A DNA stretch of 29,078 nucleotides from Magnetominusculus dajiuhuensis (GTDB lineage: Bacteria > Nitrospirota > Thermodesulfovibrionia > Thermodesulfovibrionales > Magnetobacteriaceae). Positions 16,655 through 24,606 of the stretch are shown piece by piece. The stretch is from contig NZ_JBJUSG010000032.1 of assembly GCF_046044395.1 (NCBI RefSeq), positions 1 to 29,078 of the forward strand, in the 5' to 3' direction. Position numbers and translations under genes: made by a program. Each line of letters starts with the position of its first letter. Positions within the stretch are counted from its first letter, which is position 1. The notes beneath the pieces are model-generated. The model was not told the DNA's origin. It saw only the letters and a program-made list of their open reading frames with translations, and did no database searches.

Positions 16655-17464
16655 ATGAAAAGGCCGCCAGCAGTGGCAGGACATTTTTATAGCGCCTCAG
16701 GCTCTACCCTTGCCGCTGAGGTCGGGGCATTTGTAGCGGGTGCCGACAGCCCCTCACGAAAACAGAAGGCCATTGGCATCATCAGCCCGCACGCCGGATT
16801 TATATATAGTGGTGAGGTAGCGGCGGCGGTATATTCAAGCATACAATTTCCTGATACGTTTATCTTAATCGGGCCAAATCACACAGGACTAGGCGGGAAG
16901 TTTTCGATGATGTCAAGCGGGCAGTGGGAAGTTCCCACACACACGTTTGACATAGACGAGGAGATAGGCGGGGCACTCCTGAAAACGGGTATTTTCAGGG
17001 AAGAACACAACGCGCACAGATTTGAACACTCCCTTGAGGTTCAGCTTCCTTTTATAGCGCATTTCTCAAAGGTCGTAACAATAGTGCCGATAACGGTAAT
17101 GGGCCTGGACGCGCTGGAGTGTAAGGTCGCGGGTGAGGCCCTTGCGGAGGTAGTCAGAGGCGCGGGGAAATCAGTTGTAATAGCGGTCAGCTCCGACATG
17201 AGCCACTACTTGCCTGAGCAGGAGGCAAGGCAAAAGGACACGCTCGCCCTTGATATGATTTTAGGGCTTGACCCCGGCGGCCTGTATAATATAGTACAAA
17301 GGGAGCACATAACGATGTGCGGCTACCTGCCCGCAACGATAATGCTCTACGCCGCGCGCGCCTTGGGCGCTGAGAAGGCCGAGATAATAAAATACACCAC
17401 ATCGGCGCAGATCAGCGGCGACTATGGCCGCGTAGTAGGCTATGCGGGCGTTGTTGTAACTTAA
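16655..17464 (+). CDS. amrB: Memo-family protein (AmmeMemoRadiSam system protein B)
   Basis: 269 residues. The Memo family shares the fold of class III extradiol dioxygenases. In bacteria it is often linked to an AMMECR1 domain and a radical-SAM enzyme, with an unsettled reaction. Family motifs: MKRPPAVAGHFY at the start, SPHAGFIYSGEVAAA (44-58), IGPNHTGLG, HRFEHSLEVQLPF (121-133) and SSDMSHYLP (179-187). The candidate metal ligands H46 and H184 are present. The ATG at 16655 has GGAGG eight bases upstream; an in-frame upstream ATG at 16625 has no such site. AMMECR1 and radical-SAM partners are not adjacent. Its stop TAA directly abuts the ATG of an AT-rich methyltransferase. Confidence 0.9.
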   Translation: MKRPPAVAGHFYSASGSTLAAEVGAFVAGADSPSRKQKAIGIISPHAGFIYSGEVAAAVYSSIQFPDTFILIGPNHTGLGGKFSMMSSGQWEVPTHTFDIDEEIGGALLKTGIFREEHNAHRFEHSLEVQLPFIAHFSKVVTIVPITVMGLDALECKVAGEALAEVVRGAGKSVVIAVSSDMSHYLPEQEARQKDTLALDMILGLDPGGLYNIVQREHITMCGYLPATIMLYAARALGAEKAEIIKYTTSAQISGDYGRVVGYAGVVVT

Positions 17465-18337
17465 ATGAAAGGAGCTGATTTGAAATACTTTGGAACTGCG
17501 AATCACAGAATTATTATGGGCGATGCTGTTGCTGCATTAGATACAATTGATGATAATTCGGTTGATTTGATATTTGCTGATCCTCCCTATAACATAGGTA
17601 AAGATTTTAATAGTTATAAAGATAAGTGGGATAAAGACGAAGACTATTTGAGCTGGTGTTATAAATGGCTTGACATTTGTATAAATAAATTAAAATCTAA
17701 TGGTAGTTTTTATGTGATGACATCTACGCAGTTTATGCCATTCTTTGATATTTATTTGAGAGATAAACTTAAGATTCTTTCAAGAATAGTTTGGTATTAT
17801 GATAGTTCTGGAGTGCAAGCAAAGAAATATTATGGCTCCTTGTATGAACCAATTTTATTTTGCGTAAAAGATGACAACGAATATACTTTTAATGCGGAAG
17901 ACATTTTAGTAGAGGCGAAGACTGGTGCCAAAAGAAAACTAATTGATTATAGAAAAAATCCCCCTAAGATTTATAGTTCTGAAAAAGTGCCTGGCAATGT
18001 GTGGGAATTTTATAGAGTCAGATACCGTATGGATGAATATGAAAATCACCCAACACAAAAACCAGTTGTCCTATTAGAGAGAATAATTAAAGCAAGTTCT
18101 AATTCTGGTGATTTGGTTTTGGATCCATTTTCTGGAACCTTTACCACGTCATTTGTTGCAAGTAAATTAGGTAGAAATTCAATAGGTATAGAGTTGCAGG
18201 AAGATTATGTAAAAATTGGGTTAAGAAGGCTTGAGCTTCAGCAGGAATATAATGGTGAAAAGCTAGTCAGGGAAGCCCGAACATTTGAAAGAGAACAGGG
18301 CGAACCACAGAGAGAACTTAGTCTTTTTAATATATAA
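17465..18337 (+). CDS. Type II DNA N6-adenine/N4-cytosine methyltransferase (beta class)
   Basis: 290 residues. It modifies DNA to protect it from the endonuclease encoded next. Motif IV ADPPYNIG (38-45, DPPY 39-42) comes before motif I DPFSGT (220-225), the beta-class order. ENHPTQKP (193-200) is the typical motif preceding motif I in adenine enzymes, and GRNSIGIELQEDY (236-248) follows. The ATG abuts the TAA of the Memo gene. A TTG 15 bases later, with AAAGGAG five bases upstream, is a strong alternative start (17480). The gene is distinctly AT-rich compared with both flanks, which indicates transfer together with the downstream gene. The recognition sequence cannot be read from the protein. 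Confidence 0.92.
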   Translation: MKGADLKYFGTANHRIIMGDAVAALDTIDDNSVDLIFADPPYNIGKDFNSYKDKWDKDEDYLSWCYKWLDICINKLKSNGSFYVMTSTQFMPFFDIYLRDKLKILSRIVWYYDSSGVQAKKYYGSLYEPILFCVKDDNEYTFNAEDILVEAKTGAKRKLIDYRKNPPKIYSSEKVPGNVWEFYRVRYRMDEYENHPTQKPVVLLERIIKASSNSGDLVLDPFSGTFTTSFVASKLGRNSIGIELQEDYVKIGLRRLELQQEYNGEKLVREARTFEREQGEPQRELSLFNI

Positions 18338-18341
18338 ATAT

Positions 18342-19463
18342 ATGGAAAAACCATTTACTGAAATCATTAATGAAATATTGGAAGCAAGATTTGGCAATCA
18401 AGGGTCAGATATCTTTGATAAAAGCCAACTATTGCAATACATTTCATTGAAAACCAGGGCTGCGAATAGAGGTGCTAAAGCCCGTGGTAGTTTTGCCAAC
18501 TTATACGCAATATATGTTGTAGTTGAGGATTATATTGAGAAGGGCTTCGATAAAAGTTCAACATACGATAAGTATGAGGGGGCTGAGTTTATAAGATTAT
18601 TTAGGCGACAACGTGAGTTACCGTTTGGCACTAAACTTCAGAATCATGCTCTAAACAACCGTATGAATTCAGAGTTCCAGAAGTTTTTTCCTGTATCTGA
18701 GTATGTGCCAATTTTAAGAAATCTTGAAACAAACAGATATTGGGTGGCAGAAAATATGTTAAAAATTAAACTTAGAACAAAAACATACAATATCGCCCAT
18801 GTTATTATTGAGATTATTGATAAATATGCCCAGACAAAGAAAAATGCGTTTGAGCAATTTATTCAATCTTGTGTTGAGTTACAAGATATTCAGACAAAAA
18901 ATCCAGAAGAAGCAAAAATCTTTATTTTAGGGTTACTTGCACCGAACGTTGATGCCCGACTTTTTGAAATAGTAAGTTATGCAATCCTAAAATACTATTA
19001 CCACGATCAAAAAATATATTGGGGCTTTGAAATAGACAAATTAAATGAAGATAATTTAACTCTCTATAAAACAGGAAGAACCAACGCTAATGATGGCGGC
19101 ATAGACTTTGTGATGAAACCTCTTGGTAGATTTTTTCAGGTAACTGAGAGCTTAGATGTAAAAAAGTATTTTTTAGATATTGATAAGGTACAAAGGTATC
19201 CCATTACTTTTGTTGTTAAATCCGAAGAACCTGTGGAAAATATTATTGTTGGAATTCGAAAAAATGCAAGCCGAATCTATTCAGTACAAGCTATCGTCGA
19301 TACGTACATGGATTGTATCGAAGAAGTCATAAATATAAGCTCTCTAAGGAATTGTTTTATACAATCAATTCAACAGGGGTATCTGAAAAATATTATAGAA
19401 GAGATTGTTTCGCAGAGCAAGACAGAGTTCAATTATCAAGATGAAATTGATGATAAAGTATAG
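18342..19463 (+). CDS. Putative type II restriction endonuclease
   Basis: About 373 residues, AT-rich, four bases after the methyltransferase stop. The first 150 residues are probably for DNA recognition; the C-terminal part has a PD-(D/E)XK-like arrangement: LFEIVSYAILK (207-217), then GRTNANDGGIDFV (245-257, acidic D251/D255), then FFQVTES (264-270). In typical enzymes the last motif is E/Q-x-K; here the lysine position is Thr, so the catalytic lysine may be relocated (K259 or K274). Start ATG 18342 has no ribosome site, consistent with coupling to the methyltransferase. The endonuclease call rests on this motif and the methyltransferase neighbour. The exact subfamily is not recognised. Confidence 0.75.
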   Translation: MEKPFTEIINEILEARFGNQGSDIFDKSQLLQYISLKTRAANRGAKARGSFANLYAIYVVVEDYIEKGFDKSSTYDKYEGAEFIRLFRRQRELPFGTKLQNHALNNRMNSEFQKFFPVSEYVPILRNLETNRYWVAENMLKIKLRTKTYNIAHVIIEIIDKYAQTKKNAFEQFIQSCVELQDIQTKNPEEAKIFILGLLAPNVDARLFEIVSYAILKYYYHDQKIYWGFEIDKLNEDNLTLYKTGRTNANDGGIDFVMKPLGRFFQVTESLDVKKYFLDIDKVQRYPITFVVKSEEPVENIIVGIRKNASRIYSVQAIVDTYMDCIEEVINISSLRNCFIQSIQQGYLKNIIEEIVSQSKTEFNYQDEIDDKV

Positions 19464-19493
19464 ACAATAGATAACCATAAGGAGGATAACTCA

Positions 19494-20693
19494 ATGAAAA
19501 GACGTGATTTCTTAAAGGCGGGGGCGATTGCCGCGGCGGCTTCGGCCTTTATTTCACCAAAGGCGGATTTACATGCGGCAGAGGAAAGCGGCGTGTCAGT
19601 TAAACGATATACCGAAATCGGCAAGACCGGCCTGAAGATGAGCGATATTTCCTGCGGCTGCGGCAGTCTGCCATCGGCCTCCCTTGTGCTGAGGGCCATA
19701 GACAAGGGGATAAATTATTTCGACACCGCCCCGGACTACGGCAAATCCGAGACCTATATCGGCGAGGCCATGAAAAACATCAAGCGGGATAAGATTATTC
19801 TTGCCTCAAAGTTCTGTAACCCCATGCCCTATCCCTCTCACCTGCCCTTGGGCAGCACGAAAGACCAGTACATCGCCTCTATTGATGGAAGCCTCTCCCG
19901 CCTGAAGACCGACTACCTTGATTTCGTATTCGTCCACGCTATGGGCGAGGTTGACAAGGACAAGGAAAAAGAACTCAAGCGCCTGTTGGACGAAAATATG
20001 CTTGAGGCCTATCAAGCCCTCAAAAAGGCCGGTAAGGTAAGACACCTCGCCGTCTCATCCCACGGGCCTACGAACATGGAAGACCTTCTCATGGCTGCTG
20101 TTGACAGTGGCCATTACGAGATGATAATGCCGGCGTTTAATTTTATGAAATTCCCCAAAATCCCTGATGTCCTCAAAGAGGCCAAAAAGAAAGGCGTGGG
20201 TGTTGTGGCAATGAAAACACTGGCCGGTGCCAAGGACATGCAGCTTGATTTTAAGGGCGCTGATTTTGCCCAATCGGCCTTTAAGTGGACATTGAAACAC
20301 CCTGAGGTAAATGGCCTTGTGGTATCAATGAAAAGTGTTGCTGACCTTGATAACTATCTGCCAGCATCGGGACAGGAATACTCCGCCGCGGATGAGCGTG
20401 TTCTCAGGCAGTATGCCAGCGCGCATGGCAGCTCCTACTGCCGCACTGGATGCGGGATTTGCGAGGGCGCGTGCTCAAACGGGGTAGATATAGCGGCCTC
20501 TCTGAGGTTTCAGATGTATTTCAAGGACTACGGGATGGAAAAGCGGGCGATGACCTCATATGCCAGGCTCAATAACAAGGCGGAGGTGTGCCTGACATGC
20601 AAAAATACCGAGTGCACGGGGGCGTGTCCATATGGGCTTCCGGTTGCGCAGATGCTTCGTGAGACACACCAGACCCTCACGTTTAACGTGTAA
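19494..20693 (+). CDS. Tat-exported aldo/keto reductase with C-terminal Fe-S motif
   Basis: 399 residues. The N-terminus RRDFLKAG followed by a hydrophobic alanine-rich run is a twin-arginine signal, so the folded, cofactor-loaded protein should reach the periplasm. The (beta/alpha)8 aldo/keto reductase domain (about 37-295) keeps the tetrad D77, Y82, K106 and H148. The C-terminal region has two cysteine clusters, C316/C320/C323/C327 and C366/C369/C374/C378, the last ending CP, consistent with one or two 4Fe-4S clusters. Such Fe-S aldo/keto reductases are known in anaerobes, but electron donor and substrate are unknown. A GGAGG lies eight bases before the ATG. The next gene starts directly at its stop. 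Confidence 0.9.
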   Translation: MKRRDFLKAGAIAAAASAFISPKADLHAAEESGVSVKRYTEIGKTGLKMSDISCGCGSLPSASLVLRAIDKGINYFDTAPDYGKSETYIGEAMKNIKRDKIILASKFCNPMPYPSHLPLGSTKDQYIASIDGSLSRLKTDYLDFVFVHAMGEVDKDKEKELKRLLDENMLEAYQALKKAGKVRHLAVSSHGPTNMEDLLMAAVDSGHYEMIMPAFNFMKFPKIPDVLKEAKKKGVGVVAMKTLAGAKDMQLDFKGADFAQSAFKWTLKHPEVNGLVVSMKSVADLDNYLPASGQEYSAADERVLRQYASAHGSSYCRTGCGICEGACSNGVDIAASLRFQMYFKDYGMEKRAMTSYARLNNKAEVCLTCKNTECTGACPYGLPVAQMLRETHQTLTFNV

Positions 20694-21602
20694 ATGATGA
20701 CAAGAGAATCTCTCAGATGGCCGCCATATTTATTACTGGCGTTGCTGCCATTAATCGCGGTGGTTATATACTCGGCGGGGCAGAGGTATGACGCGGCGGC
20801 AATAATGGCTACGTTTCAAAAGGCCAGCGCCGAGTTGGTTCAACTTCCCGCTGATGTTGAGGGATACAAAAAAATCGGCCCCCCGCGCCAGTTTACGAAG
20901 GACAACCTCTATGAATATAACGACGGCCACGCCGAGTATTTTATCTCGAAGGGATTTGCCGGGCTGACTGTTTACGACTATGCGAAGGCCGGTACGCAGG
21001 CTGACGCCCTTGTTGAAATCTACGACATGGGCAAGCCCATACAGGCCTTCGCGGTCTTGACCGACGAGATGCCGGCAGACGCGGTGGCCGTGTCTACCGG
21101 CACGATGGGTTATACGCTGACAAGGGGTGTTCTGTTTTTTGCCGGAAGGTACTACGTCAAGGTTATAACATTTAACGACGCCGTCCCGGCTGACAGGATT
21201 GCCGCGGTTGTGGACAAATCAATAGGTGGCGCCGCCGAGCCTTTTACTCTTTTTGAGAGGTTTCCTAAATTTGGCAAGGTAGTCTCAACACAGTTTATAA
21301 AGGAAAACTATCGCGGCCTTGACTTTGTGCGCGACGCAATAGAAAGGGAATATGTCCTTGACGGCGAAAAGGTCTCCATTGTCCTCATCCCTCAGCCTGA
21401 GAAGTTGCTCGCTGCTTATCTCAATTTTTTCAAAACCACTAACACGAAATACACTGTGGTGATGCGCGGCCAGAGGCAGCTTTACAGAGTAGACGATAAG
21501 TACGAGGGGCAGTGGACGTTAATCCCTATGGAAGACACTCTCATCGGGGTGTTTGGCAATATCCGTGAAGATAAGATAATGGAGATTATTTCACATAAGT
21601 GA
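20694..21602 (+). CDS. DUF6599-like membrane-anchored periplasmic protein
   Basis: 302 residues. One N-terminal transmembrane helix (PYLLLALLPLIAVVIYSAG, about 11-29) is followed by a soluble periplasmic domain. The motif NLYEYNDGHAEYFISKGFAGL (around 71-91) resembles the LYEYI-G-AELY signature of DUF6599 proteins, whose function is unknown. A second repeat-like half begins near residue 180. The start codon follows the preceding TAA without a gap, with an ATG-ATG pair, so translation depends on the aldo/keto reductase gene. A paired role at the periplasmic face is inferred from this coupling only. The neighbour downstream is convergent. Confidence 0.7.
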   Translation: MMTRESLRWPPYLLLALLPLIAVVIYSAGQRYDAAAIMATFQKASAELVQLPADVEGYKKIGPPRQFTKDNLYEYNDGHAEYFISKGFAGLTVYDYAKAGTQADALVEIYDMGKPIQAFAVLTDEMPADAVAVSTGTMGYTLTRGVLFFAGRYYVKVITFNDAVPADRIAAVVDKSIGGAAEPFTLFERFPKFGKVVSTQFIKENYRGLDFVRDAIEREYVLDGEKVSIVLIPQPEKLLAAYLNFFKTTNTKYTVVMRGQRQLYRVDDKYEGQWTLIPMEDTLIGVFGNIREDKIMEIISHK

Positions 21603-21636
21603 TGCTTGCAAATTACAATACGTTTCAAATAAGGTC

Positions 21637-22623
21637 TCATATTGCCTCCATAGCCTCTATTACCCTGTCGCGCCCAAACCCGTCAACAAGCCTTCGCCCA
21701 AGTGCGGACATCTCCTTTCGCAGCTTCATGTTCGTTAGTAACTTTAACAGGTTCCCCCTGATTTCGTCTTCTGTGGCCGTCTTAAACCATCCCGAATCAA
21801 TAAATAATCCACGGCTGTTTAGTCCCGCAACTAAGTAGTCCTCAATCGGGGCAATCCTGCCAACGACACTGGGCACGCCCATAAAGGCGAGTTCCCACAC
21901 TGTGGTGCCCCCGGATGTGACCGCGGCGTCCTGTGAGGCCATCACGTCCGCCATATTCGCCACATTTTGTAAAATTGTTACCGGGGCCGCTGTTCCTACC
22001 GTTTTTATTGATTCGATGTTCGGATTCCCCGCGCCTACTACAACGGTTATCTTTATATCGTTTATGTCTTTGACAGAGTTTAATACCTTTTGAGTGAGGT
22101 TTTCCCTGTCTGCCCCGCCCAGGGTTATGAGGACATTAACGCACTTGTCTGTGATGAGTTTTTCTACGCCGCGGTGTTTGATAAACTCACGCCTAAGGAG
22201 GATATACTCCGGGCCAGAGAGGAGCCTTGTGCCGGGGCTGAGGTTATATTTAAGGCTGTCGGCGTGGATGTTTTGGTTTAGAACGAATTCACCATCGTAG
22301 ATTTTAAGGGCGGCCATGTCGTCAATAATAAGGAGTTTATAGCCCGCGTCTTTCATGGATTTATGAAACCGGCCGTCAAAGTTGACCCCGTCAACAACTG
22401 CCCAGTGACAGGGCGGCAGGACATTGTCTGATTTGCTTTCCAAAGGTATAACATTAAACCCATCCTCAGACGTAAGCCTTCCAAGAAGCCCGGCTGCCTC
22501 GCAATAAGTAATGAATACTACGCGCCAACCTCTGTCCTTAAACGACTGCCCAAGGGCCATGCATCGCATCAGATGCCCCGTACCAATTTCAGGGTACGCA
22601 TCTGCCCGTATTACAACATCCAT
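21637..22623 (-). CDS. pseG: PseG-like UDP-sugar hydrolase (nucleotide-sugar glycosyl hydrolase)
   Basis: 328 residues of GT-B-type fold related to PseG, which removes UDP from UDP-2,4-diacetamido-2,4,6-trideoxy-altropyranose in pseudaminic-acid synthesis. Motifs: IRADAYPEIGTGHLMRC (5-21, with catalytic-type H17), VNVLITLGGADREN, and TSGGTTVWELAFMGVPSV in the nucleotide-binding C-terminal half. No pseB, pseC, pseH, pseF or pseI lies in the window, so either the pathway is scattered or this is a relative with another UDP-sugar substrate. The ribosome site is weak. It is the last of three minus-strand genes, separated from the DsrE gene by a 77-bp hairpin element. Confidence 0.85.
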   Translation of the reverse strand: MDVVIRADAYPEIGTGHLMRCMALGQSFKDRGWRVVFITYCEAAGLLGRLTSEDGFNVIPLESKSDNVLPPCHWAVVDGVNFDGRFHKSMKDAGYKLLIIDDMAALKIYDGEFVLNQNIHADSLKYNLSPGTRLLSGPEYILLRREFIKHRGVEKLITDKCVNVLITLGGADRENLTQKVLNSVKDINDIKITVVVGAGNPNIESIKTVGTAAPVTILQNVANMADVMASQDAAVTSGGTTVWELAFMGVPSVVGRIAPIEDYLVAGLNSRGLFIDSGWFKTATEDEIRGNLLKLLTNMKLRKEMSALGRRLVDGFGRDRVIEAMEAI

Positions 22624-22648
22624 ATCAAATATACCCGCAACAGCTCAA

Positions 22649-22725
22649 GGATTAACGACGAAGGGGGGTAACCCCCCTTCACCCGTATTTTCGTCAACGT
22701 TTTATCTGTACTCCGGATGTTGCCC
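22649..22725 (-). repeat. Dispersed 3'-end hairpin element, copy 1 (short form)
   Basis: Read on the minus strand it begins GGGCAACAT seven bases after the dsrE-like stop, continues CCGGAGTAC, AGATAAAACG and GGGTGAAGGGG, and forms a hairpin with 9-bp arms (GAAGGGGGG, loop TTA; plus 22660-22680), ending GTCGTTAATCC. The same blocks in the same order recur at 28023-28152 after another gene. No U-tract follows, so it is an intergenic repeat or RNA element rather than a plain terminator. Confidence 0.7.
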
Positions 22726-22732
22726 CGAGACC

Positions 22733-23221
22733 TCATGGCTGGATTGCAATATAACCCTCCTGCCCAAGCATAATCAGCCTGAGCACAGCGCCACCATTTA
22801 CCTTAACGCCGGGAAGCAAATCGGCGTTTACCCAGCCATTTGCCCCCATTGAGGTCGCGCATTCCTCAACCTCCACGCCCGCGGCGAGCATATCCGCAAT
22901 CAGTTTCTTGTATGGATTTCCGGTGGTAATTTTTCTGGATTTATTATACGGCTCATCTGCAAGCGTCATATAGGCCGCTGCGCCATGAAATATGGCAATT
23001 ACCTTAGCTATGGCATTTGACTTCTTTACCTGTTCCGCCATCATGAGCATGTATTTAAGTCCAACAGGTTTATCGCCGTCAAAGGCAAGGTGGTCCATAT
23101 TAAATACCACCTTAACATCCTTCAGCACAACAGGGATGTCCACCTTAACCCCCTCAGCAGCGTAGGCGCTGCCGACTACTGAAATAAAAAAAATAAGCAC
23201 TATCATGTAAATTTTCTTCAT
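22733..23221 (-). CDS. Exported DsrE-family protein
   Basis: 162 residues. A signal peptide (MKKIYMIVLIFFISVVGSAYA) precedes a DsrE/YchN-like domain. These small alpha/beta proteins bind or relay persulfide sulfur or form trimeric rings. Conserved features include IFHGAAAYMTL (77-87), NPYKKLIADMLAAGVEVEEC (102-121) and GANGW. The only mature cysteine, C121, is where the family carries its sulfur-binding cysteine. GGAGG lies ten bases upstream of the ATG. It is 30 bp downstream of the cNMP/rhodanese gene on the same strand, so a rhodanese and a DsrE protein share a transcript, though one is cytoplasmic and the other exported. Confidence 0.85.
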   Translation of the reverse strand: MKKIYMIVLIFFISVVGSAYAAEGVKVDIPVVLKDVKVVFNMDHLAFDGDKPVGLKYMLMMAEQVKKSNAIAKVIAIFHGAAAYMTLADEPYNKSRKITTGNPYKKLIADMLAAGVEVEECATSMGANGWVNADLLPGVKVNGGAVLRLIMLGQEGYIAIQP

Positions 23222-23251
23222 GTTATACGAACCTCCATAATATTTGATATT

Positions 23252-24304
23252 CTACGAAACTGGCTCCAATAGGTCATTATAGGTCCAGGCCTTTATCCCG
23301 CCTTTGAGGCTTACGGCGTCTATATTGAGCTGTTTTAGCTTAAATGCCGCAACAGCGCTCCTCCTGCCGCTTCTGCAGTACACCACGTATTGCTTGCTAT
23401 CATCAAACTCCGCCCTGCGTTTCATTAAATCAAACAGCGGCACGTTCACACAGCCCACAATGTGGGATTCCTCATACTCCTCCACAAACCTCACATCCAC
23501 AAACATGTGGCCGCCGCTATACATTGCCCGCGCTACCTCAGGGACGACCTCAGCCAGTAGCGGCTTTTGAAGGATTTCCCTGAACTTCGCAACATCCATC
23601 GCAAACAGCACGCCGTCCTCAAGCATTCTTACCGTGCAGGGGCTTTTGGCGGCCATGATAATCGCCTCTTCGCCTATCTCATCGCCCGGCCCGAGTTCTT
23701 CGGTTTTTTCAATATCGCCGCTTTCCGGGTTTAACCTCAAGACCTCCGCCCTGCCCGCGGCTATCACATAAAACGCCTTTATCTCCTTTCCATCGGAGAT
23801 AACCTCATCGCCAGCCCTGACCGCCACCTCCGAAATGCCCTTAACCGCGTCCTCTATATATTCAATCGGCAGCCTCCGAAACGCGGTGCTCGCCCTCATC
23901 TTATCCAATAATGCCGCGTCATACCTGCCCCCAGCCTTTATATCGTCAAGGGTCTCTTCCAATCCCGACAGGTACGAAAACGCGTCAACATCAAGATGGC
24001 AAAGCCATGAATCCTCAATGGCCGTTATCGTTAATAATTGGGGATGCTCGGGAAAGAGCATTGGTTTGCTTGAGGTATCCCCCGGGTCAAGTTCTTTTTT
24101 ATCGCCGTTTACGCCGGTAACCTCCACCTTTCCAATCACCACAAACAGCAGGTCGCCGCTAAACCCGCCAATGCTTGCCGATTCCCCTTCCCTTAATTCA
24201 AACGTCCTGAACACCTGCAGGGATTCCATGAGCGCCCGTTCACTGATGGATTGAAACATCGGGTGCGATTGTTTCAACTCCTTTATGAATTCTTTTATAA
24301 CCAC
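23252..24304 (-). CDS. Double cyclic-nucleotide-binding domain protein fused to rhodanese
   Basis: 350 residues with three domains. There are two cNMP-binding-like beta-roll domains at about 14-115 and 137-250, the second with LGPGDEIGEEAIIMAAKSP (204-222), a phosphate-cassette-like loop without the usual RxA arginine. A rhodanese domain follows at about 255-345, with FVDVRFVEEYEESHI (268-282) and active-site loop CRSGRR (310-315, C310). It is cytoplasmic with no DNA-binding domain, so it is a ligand-gated sulfurtransferase or sensor rather than a CRP-type regulator. The start is GTG, eight bases after GGAGG; no better ATG is present. The upstream region carries a 14-bp repeat array. DsrE follows in the operon. 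Confidence 0.9.
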   Translation of the reverse strand: MVIKEFIKELKQSHPMFQSISERALMESLQVFRTFELREGESASIGGFSGDLLFVVIGKVEVTGVNGDKKELDPGDTSSKPMLFPEHPQLLTITAIEDSWLCHLDVDAFSYLSGLEETLDDIKAGGRYDAALLDKMRASTAFRRLPIEYIEDAVKGISEVAVRAGDEVISDGKEIKAFYVIAAGRAEVLRLNPESGDIEKTEELGPGDEIGEEAIIMAAKSPCTVRMLEDGVLFAMDVAKFREILQKPLLAEVVPEVARAMYSGGHMFVDVRFVEEYEESHIVGCVNVPLFDLMKRRAEFDDSKQYVVYCRSGRRSAVAAFKLKQLNIDAVSLKGGIKAWTYNDLLEPVS

Positions 24305-24316
24305 CGCGTCGGCCTC

Positions 24317-24386
24317 CTTAGTTCAAGTAATTCAACTCAAGTAATTCAAAATAAGCAGTTCAAAATAAATAGTTCAAAGAAGAACT
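24317..24386. repeat. Degenerate 14-bp tandem array overlapping the leader of the cNMP/rhodanese gene
   Basis: TTCAA recurs exactly every 14 bp at 24331, 24345, 24359 and 24373, with a related preceding unit at 24317-24330 containing TTCAAGTAA. Units 1-2 share CAAGTAA and units 3-4 share TTCAAAATAA. On the transcribed minus strand this reads as repeated TTGAA directly before the AAGGAGG ribosome site. Confidence 0.6.
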
Positions 24387-24428
24387 GTTAGTCAGGTAGT
24401 TTATCATGGTCAGAGGATTTTGGCAAAT

Positions 24429-24460
24429 GTTTTTTAATGGTGTGTGTTTTTTAATGGTGT
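24429..24460. repeat. 15-bp direct repeat, two copies
   Basis: GTTTTTTAATGGTGT occurs at 24429-24443 and 24446-24460, a 17-bp period, in the middle of the 302-bp divergent spacer (24305-24606). Confidence 0.65.
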
Positions 24461-24533
24461 TACGAATAAGGGGGGGTGAAGAATAGGCGAACCTCTTTAC
24501 ATTACTTATGCGGTAGTGTTATGATGTCCGAAG

Positions 24534-24565
24534 TAGATTCATTTCACCTGAAATAGATTCAATTC
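24534..24565 (+). promoter_or_regulatory. Paired 20-bp-spaced direct repeats with central palindrome (operator candidate)
   Basis: TAGATTCAWTTC lies at 24534-24545 and 24554-24565, exactly 20 bp apart, so both copies are on the same helix face. Between and overlapping them is the palindrome ATTTCA-CC-TGAAAT (24541-24554). The site is about 40-70 bp upstream of the RsbW-like gene and is a plausible regulator-binding region. No protein is assigned. Confidence 0.45.
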
Positions 24566-24606
24566 GCATTGAGCTATGACAATTTAATAGCAGGAGCTTA
24601 TTTTTA

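Noticed and set aside
22511..22852. 113-codon plus-strand frame across the short hairpin element
   Set aside because: It overlaps pseG and dsrE in antisense; the frame is open by chance.
23252..24304. Considered as a CRP/FNR-type transcription regulator
   Set aside because: There is no helix-turn-helix; the C-terminus is a rhodanese with an intact active-site cysteine.
24317..24386. Considered as a CRISPR array
   Set aside because: The 14-bp period has no spacers and no cas genes are present.
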